The notes: a model not told the origin generated them from the letters alone. DNA of 64,000 bases from Bacterioplanes sanyensis (GCF_014652515.1 NZ_BMYY01000002.1:513450-577449); one strand, 5' to 3'; positions 26,071 through 36,408 are shown, counted from the stretch's first letter. Program-made: numbers and translations.

Positions 26071-27379
26071 GCGTTGGCAAGCGCTGTCACTGCCAGCTTC
26101 TCAATATCAGCCCCGTATTGCCGGTCAACTGATTCGCATGGTTGGTCTGACGTTGGAGGCTGTCGGCATCAACGTCAAGGTCGGTGACCGCTGTCTGGTA
26201 GAGCGCCACGCGGGTGACGCCATCGAAGCCGAAGTCGTGGGCTTCGACCAGCAGCGTATTTTTTTGATGCCTATTGAGCAGATTGAAGGAGTTCGGCCTG
26301 GTTCGCGGGTATGGCCACTGCAAGGCTCTGCCCATGTTCCCGTTGGCGATGGCTTACTAGGGCGAGTACTCGATGGTACTGGCAAACCTTTGGACTCTTA
26401 TGGCCCCTTGCAGCAAGTCGCTGAAGGCAGTTTGCATGGGCGCATCATCAACCCCTTGCACCGTGCACCGATTCGCGAGCCGTTAGACGTTGGCATTCGC
26501 GCCATCAATGCCATGTTGACGGTCGGCCGTGGGCAGCGCATCGGCTTGTTTGCCGGTAGCGGTGTGGGCAAGAGTGTGTTGCTGGGCATGATGACGCGCT
26601 TTACCACAGCGGATGTCATTGTCGTGGGCCTGATCGGCGAACGTGGCCGAGAGGTAAAAGAGTTTATTGACGAAATTCTGGGCGAAGAGGGCTTAAAGCG
26701 CTCTGTCGTGGTCGCCTCCCCTGCGGATGACTCACCCCTTATGCGGTTGCGAGCGGCCATGTATTGCACTGCTGTGGCGGAGTATTTTCGTGATCAGGGG
26801 CGTAACGTGTTGCTGCTGATGGACTCGCTAACGCGTTACGCTCAGGCCCAGCGTGAAATTGCCCTCGCGGTGGGTGAGCCGCCAGCGACCAAGGGCTATC
26901 CGCCTTCCGTGTTTAACAAACTCCCTAAGTTGGTCGAGCGAACCGGTAATGGCCCGCAAGGGGGTGGGTCGATCACCGCGTTTTACACCGTGCTCAGTGA
27001 AGGCGACGATATGCAGGATCCGATTGCCGATGCCAGCCGTGCCATTTTGGATGGTCATATTGTGCTGTCGCGTAAATTGGCGGAAGAGGGCCACTACCCC
27101 GCCATTGATGTGGAAGCTTCCGTCAGCCGAGTCATGCCGCAAATTGTCGACGGTGACTGGCTGCAGCGTGCGCAATTGACCAAGCAACTGCTGTCGCATT
27201 ACCGCCAGAACCAAGACTTGGTCAATGTTGGCGCCTACCAGCCGGGCAGTGATCAAATGTTAGACGTTGCCATGGAGCGTATGCCCACCATTAAAGCCAT
27301 GCTGCGTCAGCGCCTGGATGAGGGCTCATCGCTACAGGACAGCGAGCAGCAACTAACCGCCTTGATTAGCGGTGGCTGA
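26057..27379 (+). CDS. fliI: FliI, flagellar export ATPase
   Basis: FliI powers export of flagellar proteins. The start chosen is the ATG at 26057, which follows GAGGG at 26044-26048; in-frame ATGs at 26027 and 26039 are alternatives. The frame is open upstream only because the 9-bp repeat reads as Asn-Pro-Ala there, so the longer form is an artefact. The 440-aa product has the Walker [28 protein letters not shown], Walker [21 protein letters not shown] and the usual C-terminal helices. It overlaps fliH by 14 bases and fliJ is next. Confidence 0.96.
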   Translation: MALSERWQALSLPASQYQPRIAGQLIRMVGLTLEAVGINVKVGDRCLVERHAGDAIEAEVVGFDQQRIFLMPIEQIEGVRPGSRVWPLQGSAHVPVGDGLLGRVLDGTGKPLDSYGPLQQVAEGSLHGRIINPLHRAPIREPLDVGIRAINAMLTVGRGQRIGLFAGSGVGKSVLLGMMTRFTTADVIVVGLIGERGREVKEFIDEILGEEGLKRSVVVASPADDSPLMRLRAAMYCTAVAEYFRDQGRNVLLLMDSLTRYAQAQREIALAVGEPPATKGYPPSVFNKLPKLVERTGNGPQGGGSITAFYTVLSEGDDMQDPIADASRAILDGHIVLSRKLAEEGHYPAIDVEASVSRVMPQIVDGDWLQRAQLTKQLLSHYRQNQDLVNVGAYQPGSDQMLDVAMERMPTIKAMLRQRLDEGSSLQDSEQQLTALISGG

Positions 27380-27380
27380 G

Positions 27381-27851
27381 ATGCCTCGCCACCCCCGTGC
27401 CAAGCGCCTGCAAACGGTTGTCAGGCTGGCAGAGCGTGATGAGCGCCAAGCGCTGGCTAACTTAGGTGCAGCGCAGCAAAAGCTGCAGCAAGAACAGCAA
27501 CAACAGCAACAGCTAACCGATTACGCAGGTGATTATCAGCGCCAGATCAGTGGTGGCGATGGCGGCCAAATCAGTGCCGCACAATTACATACGACTGTGG
27601 GCTTTTTACAGCAAATTGAGCAGGCGCTAAAACAACAACAGCAGCAAATTGTACTGCTGCAAAAACAGGTCGACCATGAACGTGAGGTTTGGCAGACGGC
27701 ACAGGCTAAACTCACAGCATTACAGCAACTTATTGAAAAATTAGAGCTGGAGTACGACCAACAACAAGCGCGACTGGAGCAGCGCCAAGCCGACGAATGG
27801 TCCAATCGCGCGGCCTTTGACCGCCTGCGGCAAGCGCGCAGAGACGATTGA
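27381..27851 (+). CDS. fliJ: FliJ, export stalk protein
   Basis: FliJ is a coiled-coil that inserts into the FliI hexamer and couples it to FlhA. The 156-aa product is almost all helix, rich in Gln, Glu, Lys and Leu (QQKLQQEQQQQQQLTDYAGD, QKQVDHEREVWQTAQAKLTA), and ends RAAFDRLRQARRDD. The start is the ATG at 27381 with GGTGG upstream; a GTG at 27372 in the same frame is also possible. It ends the fliE operon; a roughly 100-base gap separates it from the chemosensory cluster. Confidence 0.9.
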   Translation: MPRHPRAKRLQTVVRLAERDERQALANLGAAQQKLQQEQQQQQQLTDYAGDYQRQISGGDGGQISAAQLHTTVGFLQQIEQALKQQQQQIVLLQKQVDHEREVWQTAQAKLTALQQLIEKLELEYDQQQARLEQRQADEWSNRAAFDRLRQARRDD

Positions 27852-27950
27852 GTTTTAACCCCCCATCTTTTCCGCCGCTGGCATATTGGCCAGCAAATTC
27901 TGCACAAACGTCTAATCTGACATCGAAAGAATGGCAATTAAGGCAGCAAT

Positions 27951-28235
27951 ATGGCAACCGTCATTGCTTGTGGCGAACGTCTCAGTATCGATCGGGTTGA
28001 GGCTCTACATGAGCAAATTTTGGCAGCGCTTAGCTCGGTAGAGAGCATCGAAATTGACGCCTCAAAAGTGCAGTACGCTGATACCGCCGGTCTACAGCTG
28101 CTATTGGCGCTGCAGCATTCCCTACAATCCAGCGGTAAAGGTCTGTACTGGCAGGGCGCCAGCGACGCAGTGACTGACTGCGCTGCACTGCTTGGACTGA
28201 ACACACTACTGCAACTGTCACAACCCCAGGAGTAA
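27951..28235 (+). CDS. STAS-domain protein heading the first chemosensory operon
   Basis: This 94-aa protein is a single STAS domain. The conserved phospho-site loop reads VQYADTAGLQLLLAL with Asp44-Thr45, Thr in place of the usual Ser. STAS proteins bind switch kinases or phosphatases in partner-switching systems. It is 3 bases upstream of cheY and is probably cotranscribed with the cheY-cheA-cheW genes. No switch kinase is adjacent; the nearest HATPase/PP2C protein is HsbR at 36409. A small STAS or CheX-like role within the chemosensory pathway is inferred only. Confidence 0.8.
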   Translation: MATVIACGERLSIDRVEALHEQILAALSSVESIEIDASKVQYADTAGLQLLLALQHSLQSSGKGLYWQGASDAVTDCAALLGLNTLLQLSQPQE

Positions 28236-28238
28236 CAC

Positions 28239-28601
28239 ATGCCCAGTATTCTGGCAGTCGATGATTCTGCATCTATGCGACAAATGGTGACCTTTACCCT
28301 CAAAGGGGCAGGTTTTGAGGTGGCTGAGGCCAAAGATGGTCAGGAGGCGCTGGCACTGGCGCAACAAAAAAAATATGACCTAGTGTTGTCCGACGTCAAT
28401 ATGCCAAACATGAATGGTATTGAGCTCGTTAAGGCATTACGGCAACTGGCCGATTACAAGTTTGTGCCGGTATTGATGCTAACGACGGAATCCACCGGTG
28501 ACATGAAAACGCAAGGCAAGCAGGCTGGAGCCACTGGTTGGATCGTTAAGCCATTTAATCCAGACCAGCTGCTCAACACGATTCGCCGCGTACTGGGGTA
28601 A
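28239..28601 (+). CDS. cheY: CheY-type response regulator (cluster 1)
   Basis: A stand-alone receiver of 120 aa with the acidic pair (AVDDSASMRQ), phospho-acceptor Asp52 (LVLSDVNMPNMNG), Thr in LMLTTEST and Lys in GWIVKPFNPDQL. It receives phosphate from the adjacent CheA. It lacks the long features of the motor CheY at 51180 and more likely serves as a phosphate sink or array-specific regulator. It lies between the STAS gene and cheA with very short gaps. Confidence 0.9.
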   Translation: MPSILAVDDSASMRQMVTFTLKGAGFEVAEAKDGQEALALAQQKKYDLVLSDVNMPNMNGIELVKALRQLADYKFVPVLMLTTESTGDMKTQGKQAGATGWIVKPFNPDQLLNTIRRVLG

Positions 28602-28606
28602 GTGTT

Positions 28607-30622
28607 ATGAGTGTTGACCTGTCGCAGTTTCACCAGGTTTTTTTTGAAGAAAGCCTAGAGGGCCTAGATATCATGGAGGCTCAGCTGCTGCAGCTGCAAG
28701 CGGGCTCAACGGATATGGAAGCGGTCAACACTATATTTCGTGCCGCACATTCCATTAAAGGCGGCGCTGGCACCTTTGGCTTTGCGGATGTCGCGCAGTT
28801 TACTCATCTGGTAGAAACCCTATTGGATGAAATTCGCGCAGGCCAACGTCCTGTCACCGAGCATGCCATTGAACTGTTTCTGCAATCCGTCGATGTGTTG
28901 CGTGCCCTATTACTGGCATTGCAACAAGGCGAACGTCCGGATTTATCCACCGCTGAACAGCTTAAGCAAGAACTACAAAAAGTGCTGGATTCATCAGCAG
29001 TCCCTGAAACAGCGAGTACAGATGTTGTACCCGCTGCAGCGCAATCCAGTGCACAGGGGTGGTTGATCGAGTTTCGGCCCGATGTCGATCTATTGCGTAC
29101 CGGTAACGAGCCCTTTCGCATGGTGCGCGAAATTTGTGAGCTGGTGGGTCAAGAGGCGGTTACCGTCGAGGTCGATAGCAGTGCCCTGGTCGATATTCAA
29201 ACCCTAGATCCGACCAGCTGTTATTTAAGCTGGCAAATTCGTATCGACTGCGCGATTGAGCTGAGCAACCTACAGGAAGTGTTCGAGTGGGTCGAAGATG
29301 AGTGTGATATTCGCTATCAAGCGCTGAGTCAAGCTCATGCAACACGAGATGTACCTGAGTTGGAGGCCCAGCCTGAAGCCCCCGTTCCTGCAGTTGAACC
29401 TGAGCCGCTAGCAGTCAAAGAAGAAGTTCCTGCTGCGGCTAAGCGCCCAGTAGATGCATCGATTCGGGTGTCTATCGATAAAGTTGATAGCCTGATCAAC
29501 ATGGTGGGGGAACTTGTCATTACTCAATCCATGCTCAGTCAACTCGGCCAAGACTTCGACTTATCCAGCTTGGCCCGCTTACAACAAGGGCTGATGCAGT
29601 TAGAGCAAAACACCCGCGAGTTACAAGAAAATGTGATGAAAATTCGCATGCTGCCTATCAGTTTTGCCTTTAGCCGTTTTCCTCGTCTGGTTCGCGATGT
29701 AGGTGGGCAATTGGGTAAGCAAGTCCAGCTTAAGCTGATGGGAGAAGATACTGAGCTAGACAAAACCGTGATGGAAAAAATTGGTGATCCATTGGTGCAT
29801 TTGGTGCGCAACTCGTTGGATCACGGCCTCGAAACACCTGAGATACGCAGACAGAGTGGCAAGTCTGAAGTCGGGCACTTGACCCTGAATGCTTATCACC
29901 AGGGGGGCAATATTGTTATTGAAATCAGTGATGATGGTGCTGGTCTAAATGAAGAGAAAATTCTTCGCAAAGCGGTAGAGCGCGGCTTGGTATCTGTTCC
30001 AGAAGCACTCACACCTGAGGAAATTCATCAGTTGATTTTTTTACCTGGGTTTTCTACTGCCGATACCGTCAGTGATATTTCTGGTCGCGGTGTGGGAATG
30101 GATGTGGTGAAGCGCAATATTCAAGAGCTCAATGGCAGTATCGAAGTCCAATCCGAACAAGGTGTCGGTTCTACTTTTACTATTCGGTTACCTCTGACAT
30201 TGGCCATCCTAGATGGCCAGCTAGTGCGCGTTGGGAACGAAAAATACGTTATTCCGCTGGTATCAATTGTTGAATCCATTCAACTGGAGCCGCGCAATAT
30301 GAATCATATAGCCGGTAGCCAGCCGGTCATGCCTTTGCGTGACGAGTACATACCCATTGTGTGTATGAAAGATGTCTTTTCGTTAACGAAAAATACCGAC
30401 CTGAGTGACGCTATGTTGGTCATTGTCGATGGTGAACGTGGCAAAGTTGGGCTGGTCGTTAATGAGTTGCTGGGGCAACAGCAGGTAGTCATCAAAAGTC
30501 TTGAGCAAAACTATGAGCGGGTCCCTGGTATTTCCGGGGCTACTATTTTAGGTGATGGCACAGTGGCATTAATCATCGATGTGACGGGCCTGCACAAACA
30601 CAGTAATGAAAGGGCAGCCTGA
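28607..30622 (+). CDS. cheA: chemotaxis histidine kinase CheA (cluster 1)
   Basis: CheA phosphorylates CheY and CheB in response to receptors. The 671-aa protein has P1 with His48 (FRAAHSIKGGAGTFGF), a P2-like CheY-binding domain (about 145-245, GWLIEFRPDVDLLRTGNEPF), P3 dimerisation, a P4 kinase domain (DPLVHLVRNSLDHGLE; ISDDGAGL; GRGVGMDVVKRNI) and a P5 CheW-like domain. All phosphotransfer residues are present. It differs from the second CheA (52395) in having a recognisable P2 and a shorter linker. cheW starts two bases after its stop. Confidence 0.95.
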   Translation: MSVDLSQFHQVFFEESLEGLDIMEAQLLQLQAGSTDMEAVNTIFRAAHSIKGGAGTFGFADVAQFTHLVETLLDEIRAGQRPVTEHAIELFLQSVDVLRALLLALQQGERPDLSTAEQLKQELQKVLDSSAVPETASTDVVPAAAQSSAQGWLIEFRPDVDLLRTGNEPFRMVREICELVGQEAVTVEVDSSALVDIQTLDPTSCYLSWQIRIDCAIELSNLQEVFEWVEDECDIRYQALSQAHATRDVPELEAQPEAPVPAVEPEPLAVKEEVPAAAKRPVDASIRVSIDKVDSLINMVGELVITQSMLSQLGQDFDLSSLARLQQGLMQLEQNTRELQENVMKIRMLPISFAFSRFPRLVRDVGGQLGKQVQLKLMGEDTELDKTVMEKIGDPLVHLVRNSLDHGLETPEIRRQSGKSEVGHLTLNAYHQGGNIVIEISDDGAGLNEEKILRKAVERGLVSVPEALTPEEIHQLIFLPGFSTADTVSDISGRGVGMDVVKRNIQELNGSIEVQSEQGVGSTFTIRLPLTLAILDGQLVRVGNEKYVIPLVSIVESIQLEPRNMNHIAGSQPVMPLRDEYIPIVCMKDVFSLTKNTDLSDAMLVIVDGERGKVGLVVNELLGQQQVVIKSLEQNYERVPGISGATILGDGTVALIIDVTGLHKHSNERAA

Positions 30623-30623
30623 T

Positions 30624-31139
30624 ATGAGTTCTGAAGATGTCGAAGTACAGGCCAGCGATGAGCAACAATATCTAACGTTTATCATGGCGGAGGAAGAATA
30701 CGGCGTCGATATTTTGGCCGTGCAAGAAATCCGCGGCTGGGAAGAAACCACCTCCATACCGAATGCTCCAGACTACATCCAAGGTGTGATTAATCTACGT
30801 GGCACCATTGTTCCCATTATGGATTTGCGCCGACGTTTTGGTCTCAAACCCGTGGAATACAGCCCTATCACTGTGGTGATCATATTAAAAGTGAGTACGG
30901 ACCAGGGCGAAAAAGTAATGGGTATTGTGGTGGATGCGGTTTCGGATGTGTACTCCATAAAGCATAGCGATGTGCGCCAACCACCGGATTTAAACCAGGA
31001 TGACAACTCAGATTTTTTACGCGGGTTAGTCAATGTTAAAGACAAAATGGTGATTTTATTGGATGTCGGTACTTTGCTAACCAGCCGTCATCCTTTGGAG
31101 CTGCCATCATTGTCAGAATACGACCCGGGGCATGCCTGA
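30624..31139 (+). CDS. cheW: CheW adaptor (cluster 1)
   Basis: CheW links receptor tips to CheA P5. The 171-aa product from the ATG at 30624 has one CheW domain ([49 protein letters not shown]). The start at 30606 in the same frame would overlap cheA and is less likely. It is followed by the soluble receptor gene, its likely partner. Confidence 0.94.
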   Translation: MSSEDVEVQASDEQQYLTFIMAEEEYGVDILAVQEIRGWEETTSIPNAPDYIQGVINLRGTIVPIMDLRRRFGLKPVEYSPITVVIILKVSTDQGEKVMGIVVDAVSDVYSIKHSDVRQPPDLNQDDNSDFLRGLVNVKDKMVILLDVGTLLTSRHPLELPSLSEYDPGHA

Positions 31140-31168
31140 GTCAGAATCAACCAACGGAAGCTAAGACG

Positions 31169-33502
31169 ATGGGTATACTCAGTTCTCTGTTTCACTCTGC
31201 CAGCTTGCAAGAAACACAATATAAATATGAAGCACTAGATAATGCGCAAGCGCTCATGGAATTGGCACCTGATGGCACAGTGATCGCTGCCAATCGTAAT
31301 TTTTTGACACTACTGCACGCAGATTGGAGCAGTGTGCGTGACCGACCCCAGCACCACCTATTGGCTGGAGAGGAGGCGGATAGTCAGCGCTATCGATCAT
31401 TGTGGGAACGACTAAGCCGAGGTGAAGCCGACTCTTTACTGCAGACCTTTAAAACACCTGCGGGTAAACCCATTTGGTTGCAGGTTAGCTACAGCCCGAT
31501 ACGCTCAGCAGGACAAGGGGTGTGGCGTATCTTAGCGACCGCAATTGATATGACAGAACAAGTCAATGCACTGCACGAACACGCTAGCAATAGCGACAAA
31601 GTACAAGCATTGGAAGTCTGCCAAGCCAATATTATGTTGGCCGATATGGATATGCGTATCGTCTACCTTAATGAATGCCTCAAAGAAACATTGCAGCAGA
31701 ACGAAGCCAGCATCCGCAAAGTGCTACCCAATTTTTCTACAGCCAACTTAATTGGTACCAATGTTGATGACTTTCATAAAAAACCCGCCATGCAGCGGCG
31801 CTTAATTGGCGATTTAAAGGAGCCGCACCACACCAGAATTGAAGTAGGCGGCGTGATTTTTTCGCTTATTGCTACTCCCTGGCTTAATCAGCAACAGCAG
31901 CGCATCGGTACCATTGTGGAATGGCAGGATGTGACAGAAGCTGTCAAACAAGATAAGCGTAAAAAGGCCGAAGCTGACGCCAATGCCAGAGTCAAGCAAG
32001 CGCTGGATGTCGTGACCACCAATGCCATGATTGCTGACAACGACGGCACTATTGTGTACATGAATGATGCTGTCCAAGCCATGATGGCTAACGCTGAGAG
32101 TGACATTAAGCGTGATATACCTACTTTCGACGCCAATCGGTTAGTCGGCTGTAACATTGATACTTTTCACCGCAACCCCGACCATCAGCGTCATATGCTG
32201 GCGGCACTGAAAGATACCTATAAAACTGAAATAACCGTTGGAGGGCGAACGTTTTCACTGATTGCTAACCCCATTTATAACGACGATAAGGAAAGGCTCG
32301 GTACTATTGTTGAATGGCGAGATCGTACTTATGAAGTGGCTACTGAAAAAGAAATCGATAGTATTGTGGATGCTGCCTCTGCAGGCGACTTGTCGCAACG
32401 AATTGATCTGGCCAATAAAGAAGGTTTTTTCCTAAATTTAGCTGAGGGGCTGAATCGTCTTCTAACCATCGCCGATAGCGTTGTGAGCGACACCATACGA
32501 ATCTTCGATGGACTGGCTCAAGGAAAGCTCGACCGTCGCATCAATGCCGAATACACAGGCGCATTCGACAAACTCAAACAGGATGCTAACAGCACCGTTG
32601 ATCGATTGACCGACATTATCGGGCGCATTCGCGAAGCGGCAGGGGCGGTGGCGACAGGGGCGAGCGAAATCGCCCAAGGCAATGCTGACTTGAGCCGTCG
32701 CACTGAGTCACAAGCTTCATCGTTAGAGCAGACCGCCTCGTCCATGGAGCAAATGACCAGTGCTGTTAAGCAAACCAGTGATAACTCTGTACATGCCAAT
32801 GAATTGGCCACTTCAGCCCGGCATAAAGCTGAAACCGGTGGTGAAGTGGTCTCAAAAGCTGTGGTAGCCATGCAGGAAATAAATCAGTCTAGTAAACGCA
32901 TTGCCGATATTATTGGCGTAATTGACGAGATCGCTTTTCAGACCAACTTACTGGCACTGAATGCCGCGGTTGAGGCAGCCAGGGCCGGCGAGCAAGGTCG
33001 AGGATTTGCGGTAGTCGCAGGCGAAGTGCGCAATTTGGCTCAGCGCTCTGCCAGTGCTGCTAAGGAAATTAAAGAACTGATTCGCGATAGCGTTGATAAA
33101 GTTGAAGCGGGTACCTCGCTAGTAAATCAAAGCGGTAACACCCTTAACGAAATTATTGCCGCCGTTGAAAATGTCTCCGCCATGATTCAAGAAATCAGTA
33201 CGGCGGCACGTGAGCAGTCAGCAGGTATTGATCAGGTAAACAGCGCCGTCGCACAAATGGATGAAATGACCCAGCAAAATGCCGCGTTGGTTGAACAAGC
33301 ATCAGCAGCGGGCGAAGCCATGGCAGAGCAAGCGCAGTCGATGACACAAATGATGGAGTTTTTTGATATCGAACTGTCCGCACCTGTGAAGCCGCCACGT
33401 GCTCATCCCGCACCGATTGCAGCCAGTGGTCAGACGCAATTATCTCCTTCTGCGGGCTTTAATGTGAGTGATGATGACGACGATGAATGGGCAGAGTTTT
33501 AG
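31169..33502 (+). CDS. soluble methyl-accepting chemotaxis protein with three PAS domains
   Basis: This 777-aa receptor has no membrane segment or signal peptide, so it is cytoplasmic. Three PAS domains lie at about 20-125, 145-255 and 275-390. The last two are close duplicates with conserved motifs [15 protein letters not shown] and [21 protein letters not shown]-like region (DLSQRIDL ... LDRRINAEY) links to the signalling coiled coil, whose hairpin tip reads [20 protein letters not shown]. The extreme C-terminus is EWAEF, a WxxF pentapeptide of the type that tethers CheR and CheB. cheR, cheD and cheB follow directly, so this receptor is their likely substrate. The ligand is unknown; PAS domains could bind a redox cofactor or haem. 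Confidence 0.93.
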   Translation: MGILSSLFHSASLQETQYKYEALDNAQALMELAPDGTVIAANRNFLTLLHADWSSVRDRPQHHLLAGEEADSQRYRSLWERLSRGEADSLLQTFKTPAGKPIWLQVSYSPIRSAGQGVWRILATAIDMTEQVNALHEHASNSDKVQALEVCQANIMLADMDMRIVYLNECLKETLQQNEASIRKVLPNFSTANLIGTNVDDFHKKPAMQRRLIGDLKEPHHTRIEVGGVIFSLIATPWLNQQQQRIGTIVEWQDVTEAVKQDKRKKAEADANARVKQALDVVTTNAMIADNDGTIVYMNDAVQAMMANAESDIKRDIPTFDANRLVGCNIDTFHRNPDHQRHMLAALKDTYKTEITVGGRTFSLIANPIYNDDKERLGTIVEWRDRTYEVATEKEIDSIVDAASAGDLSQRIDLANKEGFFLNLAEGLNRLLTIADSVVSDTIRIFDGLAQGKLDRRINAEYTGAFDKLKQDANSTVDRLTDIIGRIREAAGAVATGASEIAQGNADLSRRTESQASSLEQTASSMEQMTSAVKQTSDNSVHANELATSARHKAETGGEVVSKAVVAMQEINQSSKRIADIIGVIDEIAFQTNLLALNAAVEAARAGEQGRGFAVVAGEVRNLAQRSASAAKEIKELIRDSVDKVEAGTSLVNQSGNTLNEIIAAVENVSAMIQEISTAAREQSAGIDQVNSAVAQMDEMTQQNAALVEQASAAGEAMAEQAQSMTQMMEFFDIELSAPVKPPRAHPAPIAASGQTQLSPSAGFNVSDDDDDEWAEF

Positions 33503-33522
33503 AGGTAGCAAGAGGTTGTATC

Positions 33523-34341
33523 GTGCAGACACGTGAGTTTGCGATGACAGAGGCGGATTTTGCCGCCATTGCCCGCCTAGCTCTAGAGCACACTGGTATT
33601 GTGCTCGCCGAGCATAAAAAAGACATGGTTTACGGCCGCATTGCTCGGCGTATCCGTGCCCGTCGTTTATCGAGTTTTACGCAATACATCGATTACCTAA
33701 GTCGTCATTTGCAGGATGAGATCAGTGAATTTATCAATGCACTCACCACCAATCTGACATCATTTTATCGCGAGTCACATCACTTTGACTTTCTCCAGCG
33801 GCGCTGGCTGCCCGAGCTACTCACACAATCAACACGTAAGCGACTGCGCGTATGGTCAGCAGGATGCTCGATCGGACAAGAAGTTTACTCCATTGCGATG
33901 GCATTAAAAGAAGGCGGTATTCCCCATTCCTGGGACTGTAAATTACTCGCCACGGACCTAGATTCCAATGTTCTAGAGACTGGGCGCGCTGCTCGCTATC
34001 CCATAGCGGCCTTGGAAAACTTGCCCGCAGGGCTTGAGAAACGTTACTTCGAGCGTATCAATACCAAGGAAGTTCAGGTTATCCCTGCGTTGCGAAACAT
34101 GGTTTTTTTTAAACGATTAAATCTGTTAGGGGCTTGGCCAATGACCGGGCCATTTGATGCCATCTTTTGTCGCAATGTGGTGATTTATTTTAATAAAGAC
34201 ACCCAGCGGCAACTATTTGATCGCATGGCAGATATGCTACCGCTCGGGGGGCACTTGTTTATCGGGCACTCAGAAAACTTACACGGGATTACTGGGCGCT
34301 TTGAGCCGCTAGGGCAAACCATTTACCGGAAGATTCACTGA
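33523..34341 (+). CDS. cheR: chemotaxis methyltransferase CheR (cluster 1)
   Basis: CheR methylates receptor glutamates with SAM. The start is the GTG at 33523, after AGAGG, giving VQTREFAMTEADFAAIARL, which matches the usual CheR N-terminus; the in-frame ATG at 33487 lies inside the MCP gene. The 272-aa protein has the N-terminal helical domain, the SAM motif VWSAGCSIGQEVYSIAM and the FDAIFCRNVVIYF motif. cheD overlaps its stop by one base (TGATG). Confidence 0.94.
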   Translation: MQTREFAMTEADFAAIARLALEHTGIVLAEHKKDMVYGRIARRIRARRLSSFTQYIDYLSRHLQDEISEFINALTTNLTSFYRESHHFDFLQRRWLPELLTQSTRKRLRVWSAGCSIGQEVYSIAMALKEGGIPHSWDCKLLATDLDSNVLETGRAARYPIAALENLPAGLEKRYFERINTKEVQVIPALRNMVFFKRLNLLGAWPMTGPFDAIFCRNVVIYFNKDTQRQLFDRMADMLPLGGHLFIGHSENLHGITGRFEPLGQTIYRKIH

Positions 34342-34994
34342 TGCATTCACCTCCATTGAATGACCGCCCGGTGCAACCTCCGGCAGCGGGCGGATTCGAT
34401 CACGTTAACCGCTATTGGGATGGCTTGCATAAAGTATGGGCTGCCAAAATATTACCTGGTGAGTTTTATGTATCAGCCCATGGTGAAATGGTCGTCACCT
34501 TGTTAGGTTCATGTATTTCAGCCTGTGTTCGCGATACGGTGCGCGGTATCGGTGGCATGAACCACTTTATGTTGCCGGAGCAAGGCGAGCACTCGACGAC
34601 AAACTGGGGCAATGATCCGCTGACGCATGCTTCGCGCTACGGTAATTGGGCGATGGAGTATCTGATTAATGAAATCTTAAAACGCGGCGGGCGCCGTGAA
34701 AATCTAGAGGTAAAATTATTTGGTGGTGGCCAGATGATTGCGGCGATGAGCGATGTTGGGCAGCGCAATATTCTGTTTGCTTACGACTACCTTGCCCGAG
34801 AGGGCCTAACGGTGGCGGCTGCGGATGTTGGTCGGGAGGTGGCGCGTAAAGTGCTGTATTTCCCCGACACGGGGGCGGTTAAAGTGAGGAGAATCAAACA
34901 TATGAAAAACGATGTGTTACTGCAGCGTGAGCGCGATTACCAACGCTCAGTCACCGTGCCAGAGTCTGCCGCCGGCAGCATAGATCTATTCTGA
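34341..34994 (+). CDS. cheD: chemoreceptor glutamine deamidase CheD
   Basis: CheD deamidates receptor glutamines and can modulate CheC-type phosphatases. The 217-aa product carries the catalytic Cys in VTLLGSCISACVRD and the His in GGMNHFMLPE, followed by EVKLFGGGQM. The N-terminal 40 residues are an extension. The gene overlaps cheR and cheB by one base each (both TGATG), so translation is coupled. Confidence 0.93.
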   Translation: MHSPPLNDRPVQPPAAGGFDHVNRYWDGLHKVWAAKILPGEFYVSAHGEMVVTLLGSCISACVRDTVRGIGGMNHFMLPEQGEHSTTNWGNDPLTHASRYGNWAMEYLINEILKRGGRRENLEVKLFGGGQMIAAMSDVGQRNILFAYDYLAREGLTVAAADVGREVARKVLYFPDTGAVKVRRIKHMKNDVLLQRERDYQRSVTVPESAAGSIDLF

Positions 34995-36040
34995 TGGCCA
35001 ATGCGATTCGAGTATTGATCGTCGATGACTCGCCACTGATGCGACAGTTATTGACATCATTGTTAGCCGACGAGGTCGATATTGAGGTGGTCGGTAGCGC
35101 CGCCGATCCGTACATAGCGCGCGATAAAATCAAGCAGCTGCAACCGGATGTGTTGACACTCGATATTGAAATGCCGCGCATGACCGGCCTGCAATTTCTA
35201 AAAAACTTAATGCGTTTGCGGCCGATGCCGGTGGTTATGGTGTCGTCGTTAACAGAGCAAGGAGCGCCCGAGACACTGGATGCGTTAGAACTCGGCGCCA
35301 TCGATTATATCGCCAAACCACAGATTAAAAATGAGGCTGCATTTCAGCGCTTTGCCCGTCAACTGCAAGAAAAAATCCGCGTTGCTGCCCATGCTAGGGT
35401 CAGAGCGCTCGATCAAGGCCAGGTGAGCAAAGCCCGGGCCCAGGTAATGCCTGTGCAGCGTTATGAGCGTTGGATTGCAATAGGCGCCTCAACCGGTGGT
35501 ACAGAAGCCATCAAAGAAGTGCTCATGGCCGTACCCAAACACTGTCCACCGATTGTCATCACTCAGCATATCCCAGCGGTGTTCAGTCGCTCTTTTGCCA
35601 TGCGTTTAAACCATTCGCTGGAACTGGAAGTGTGCGAGGCTGAAGATGGCTTAGAAGTATTGCCCGGCCGTGCCATCATTGCACCGGGTGACTATCACTT
35701 ACAGTTTGAAGCACGCAATGGAGGGCATATTTGCCGCCTTAGTCAGGCTGAAAAGGTGAATCGGCATCGGCCGTCCGTTGATGTGATGTTCGATAGCTTG
35801 GCAATGTTAACGTCGGCCCCTTCTTTAGTTGCTGTATTGCTGACGGGTATGGGGAACGACGGTGCAGCCGCCATGGCACGATTGCGAGCGCAGGGGGCGT
35901 TGACGCTGGCGCAGGACGAGGCGTCGAGTGTGGTGTGGGGGATGCCCGGTGCCGCTGTCGCCTTAGGGGCCGTTGATCAGGTCGTGCCTTTGTCTGAGCT
36001 GGCGCAAAAAATGCTGAAGCTGGCGGCGGCAAAAGAGTGA
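34994..36040 (+). CDS. cheB: chemotaxis methylesterase/deamidase CheB (cluster 1)
   Basis: CheB removes methyl groups from receptors when phosphorylated. The 348-aa protein has a receiver with Asp57 (LTLDIEMPRMTG), a linker, and an esterase domain with catalytic Ser (IGASTGGTEA), His (ITQHIPAVFS) and Asp (TGMGNDGAAAM). All catalytic residues are present. It is the last gene of cluster 1 before the HsbA-like STAS gene. Confidence 0.95.
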   Translation: MANAIRVLIVDDSPLMRQLLTSLLADEVDIEVVGSAADPYIARDKIKQLQPDVLTLDIEMPRMTGLQFLKNLMRLRPMPVVMVSSLTEQGAPETLDALELGAIDYIAKPQIKNEAAFQRFARQLQEKIRVAAHARVRALDQGQVSKARAQVMPVQRYERWIAIGASTGGTEAIKEVLMAVPKHCPPIVITQHIPAVFSRSFAMRLNHSLELEVCEAEDGLEVLPGRAIIAPGDYHLQFEARNGGHICRLSQAEKVNRHRPSVDVMFDSLAMLTSAPSLVAVLLTGMGNDGAAAMARLRAQGALTLAQDEASSVVWGMPGAAVALGAVDQVVPLSELAQKMLKLAAAKE

Positions 36041-36096
36041 CAAACCTGCCGCATGTGCTAAACATGATGTACGACACCCGTTTGGAGGATGGATGA

Positions 36097-36402
36097 ATGA
36101 CAGTACAGGCTTCTCTCTCAGGGAACGGTCAGGAGCTCACCATTAAGGTGGATGGGCGCTTTGACTTTAGTGCACACCAAGAATTTCGTGACGCTTACGA
36201 AAAACAGACCGCTGAGCCACAAAAGTTCGTAGTTGATCTGGGGGGAACTTCCTATCTCGACAGTTCTGCATTGGGCATGTTGCTGTTGCTACGCGATCAT
36301 GCCGGCGGCGATAGCTCCGATGTCCATATCGTTAACTGCAATCAAGACGTGCGGAAAATTCTGACGATCTCCAACTTCGAACAACTGTTCTCCATTCAGT
36401 AA
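36097..36402 (+). CDS. hsbA: HsbA-like anti-sigma factor antagonist (STAS)
   Basis: This 101-aa STAS protein has the phospho-site loop SYLDSSALGMLLLL, with Ser56 at the same position as the phosphorylated Ser56 of P. aeruginosa HsbA. There HsbA, when dephosphorylated by HsbR, binds the anti-sigma factor FlgM, and in the other state a diguanylate cyclase. A GGAGG site precedes the start. It is followed 6 bases later by the HsbR-type gene and then by an Hpt gene, the same trio as in Pseudomonas. The symbol rests on this context. Confidence 0.82.
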   Translation: MTVQASLSGNGQELTIKVDGRFDFSAHQEFRDAYEKQTAEPQKFVVDLGGTSYLDSSALGMLLLLRDHAGGDSSDVHIVNCNQDVRKILTISNFEQLFSIQ

Positions 36403-36408
36403 ATCAGT

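Noticed and set aside
25813-26090. Long minus-strand ORFs with Gly-Phe-Ala and Leu-Asp-Ser repeats, and a plus-strand Asn-Pro-Ala extension of FliI
   Set aside because: All are other frames of the 9-bp repeat in fliH, which has no stop in several frames. FliI homology begins only after the array.
27868-27950. sigma-54 promoter before the STAS-cheY operon
   Set aside because: Several GG...GC pairs occur but the spacing is 11 or 12 bases, not 10.
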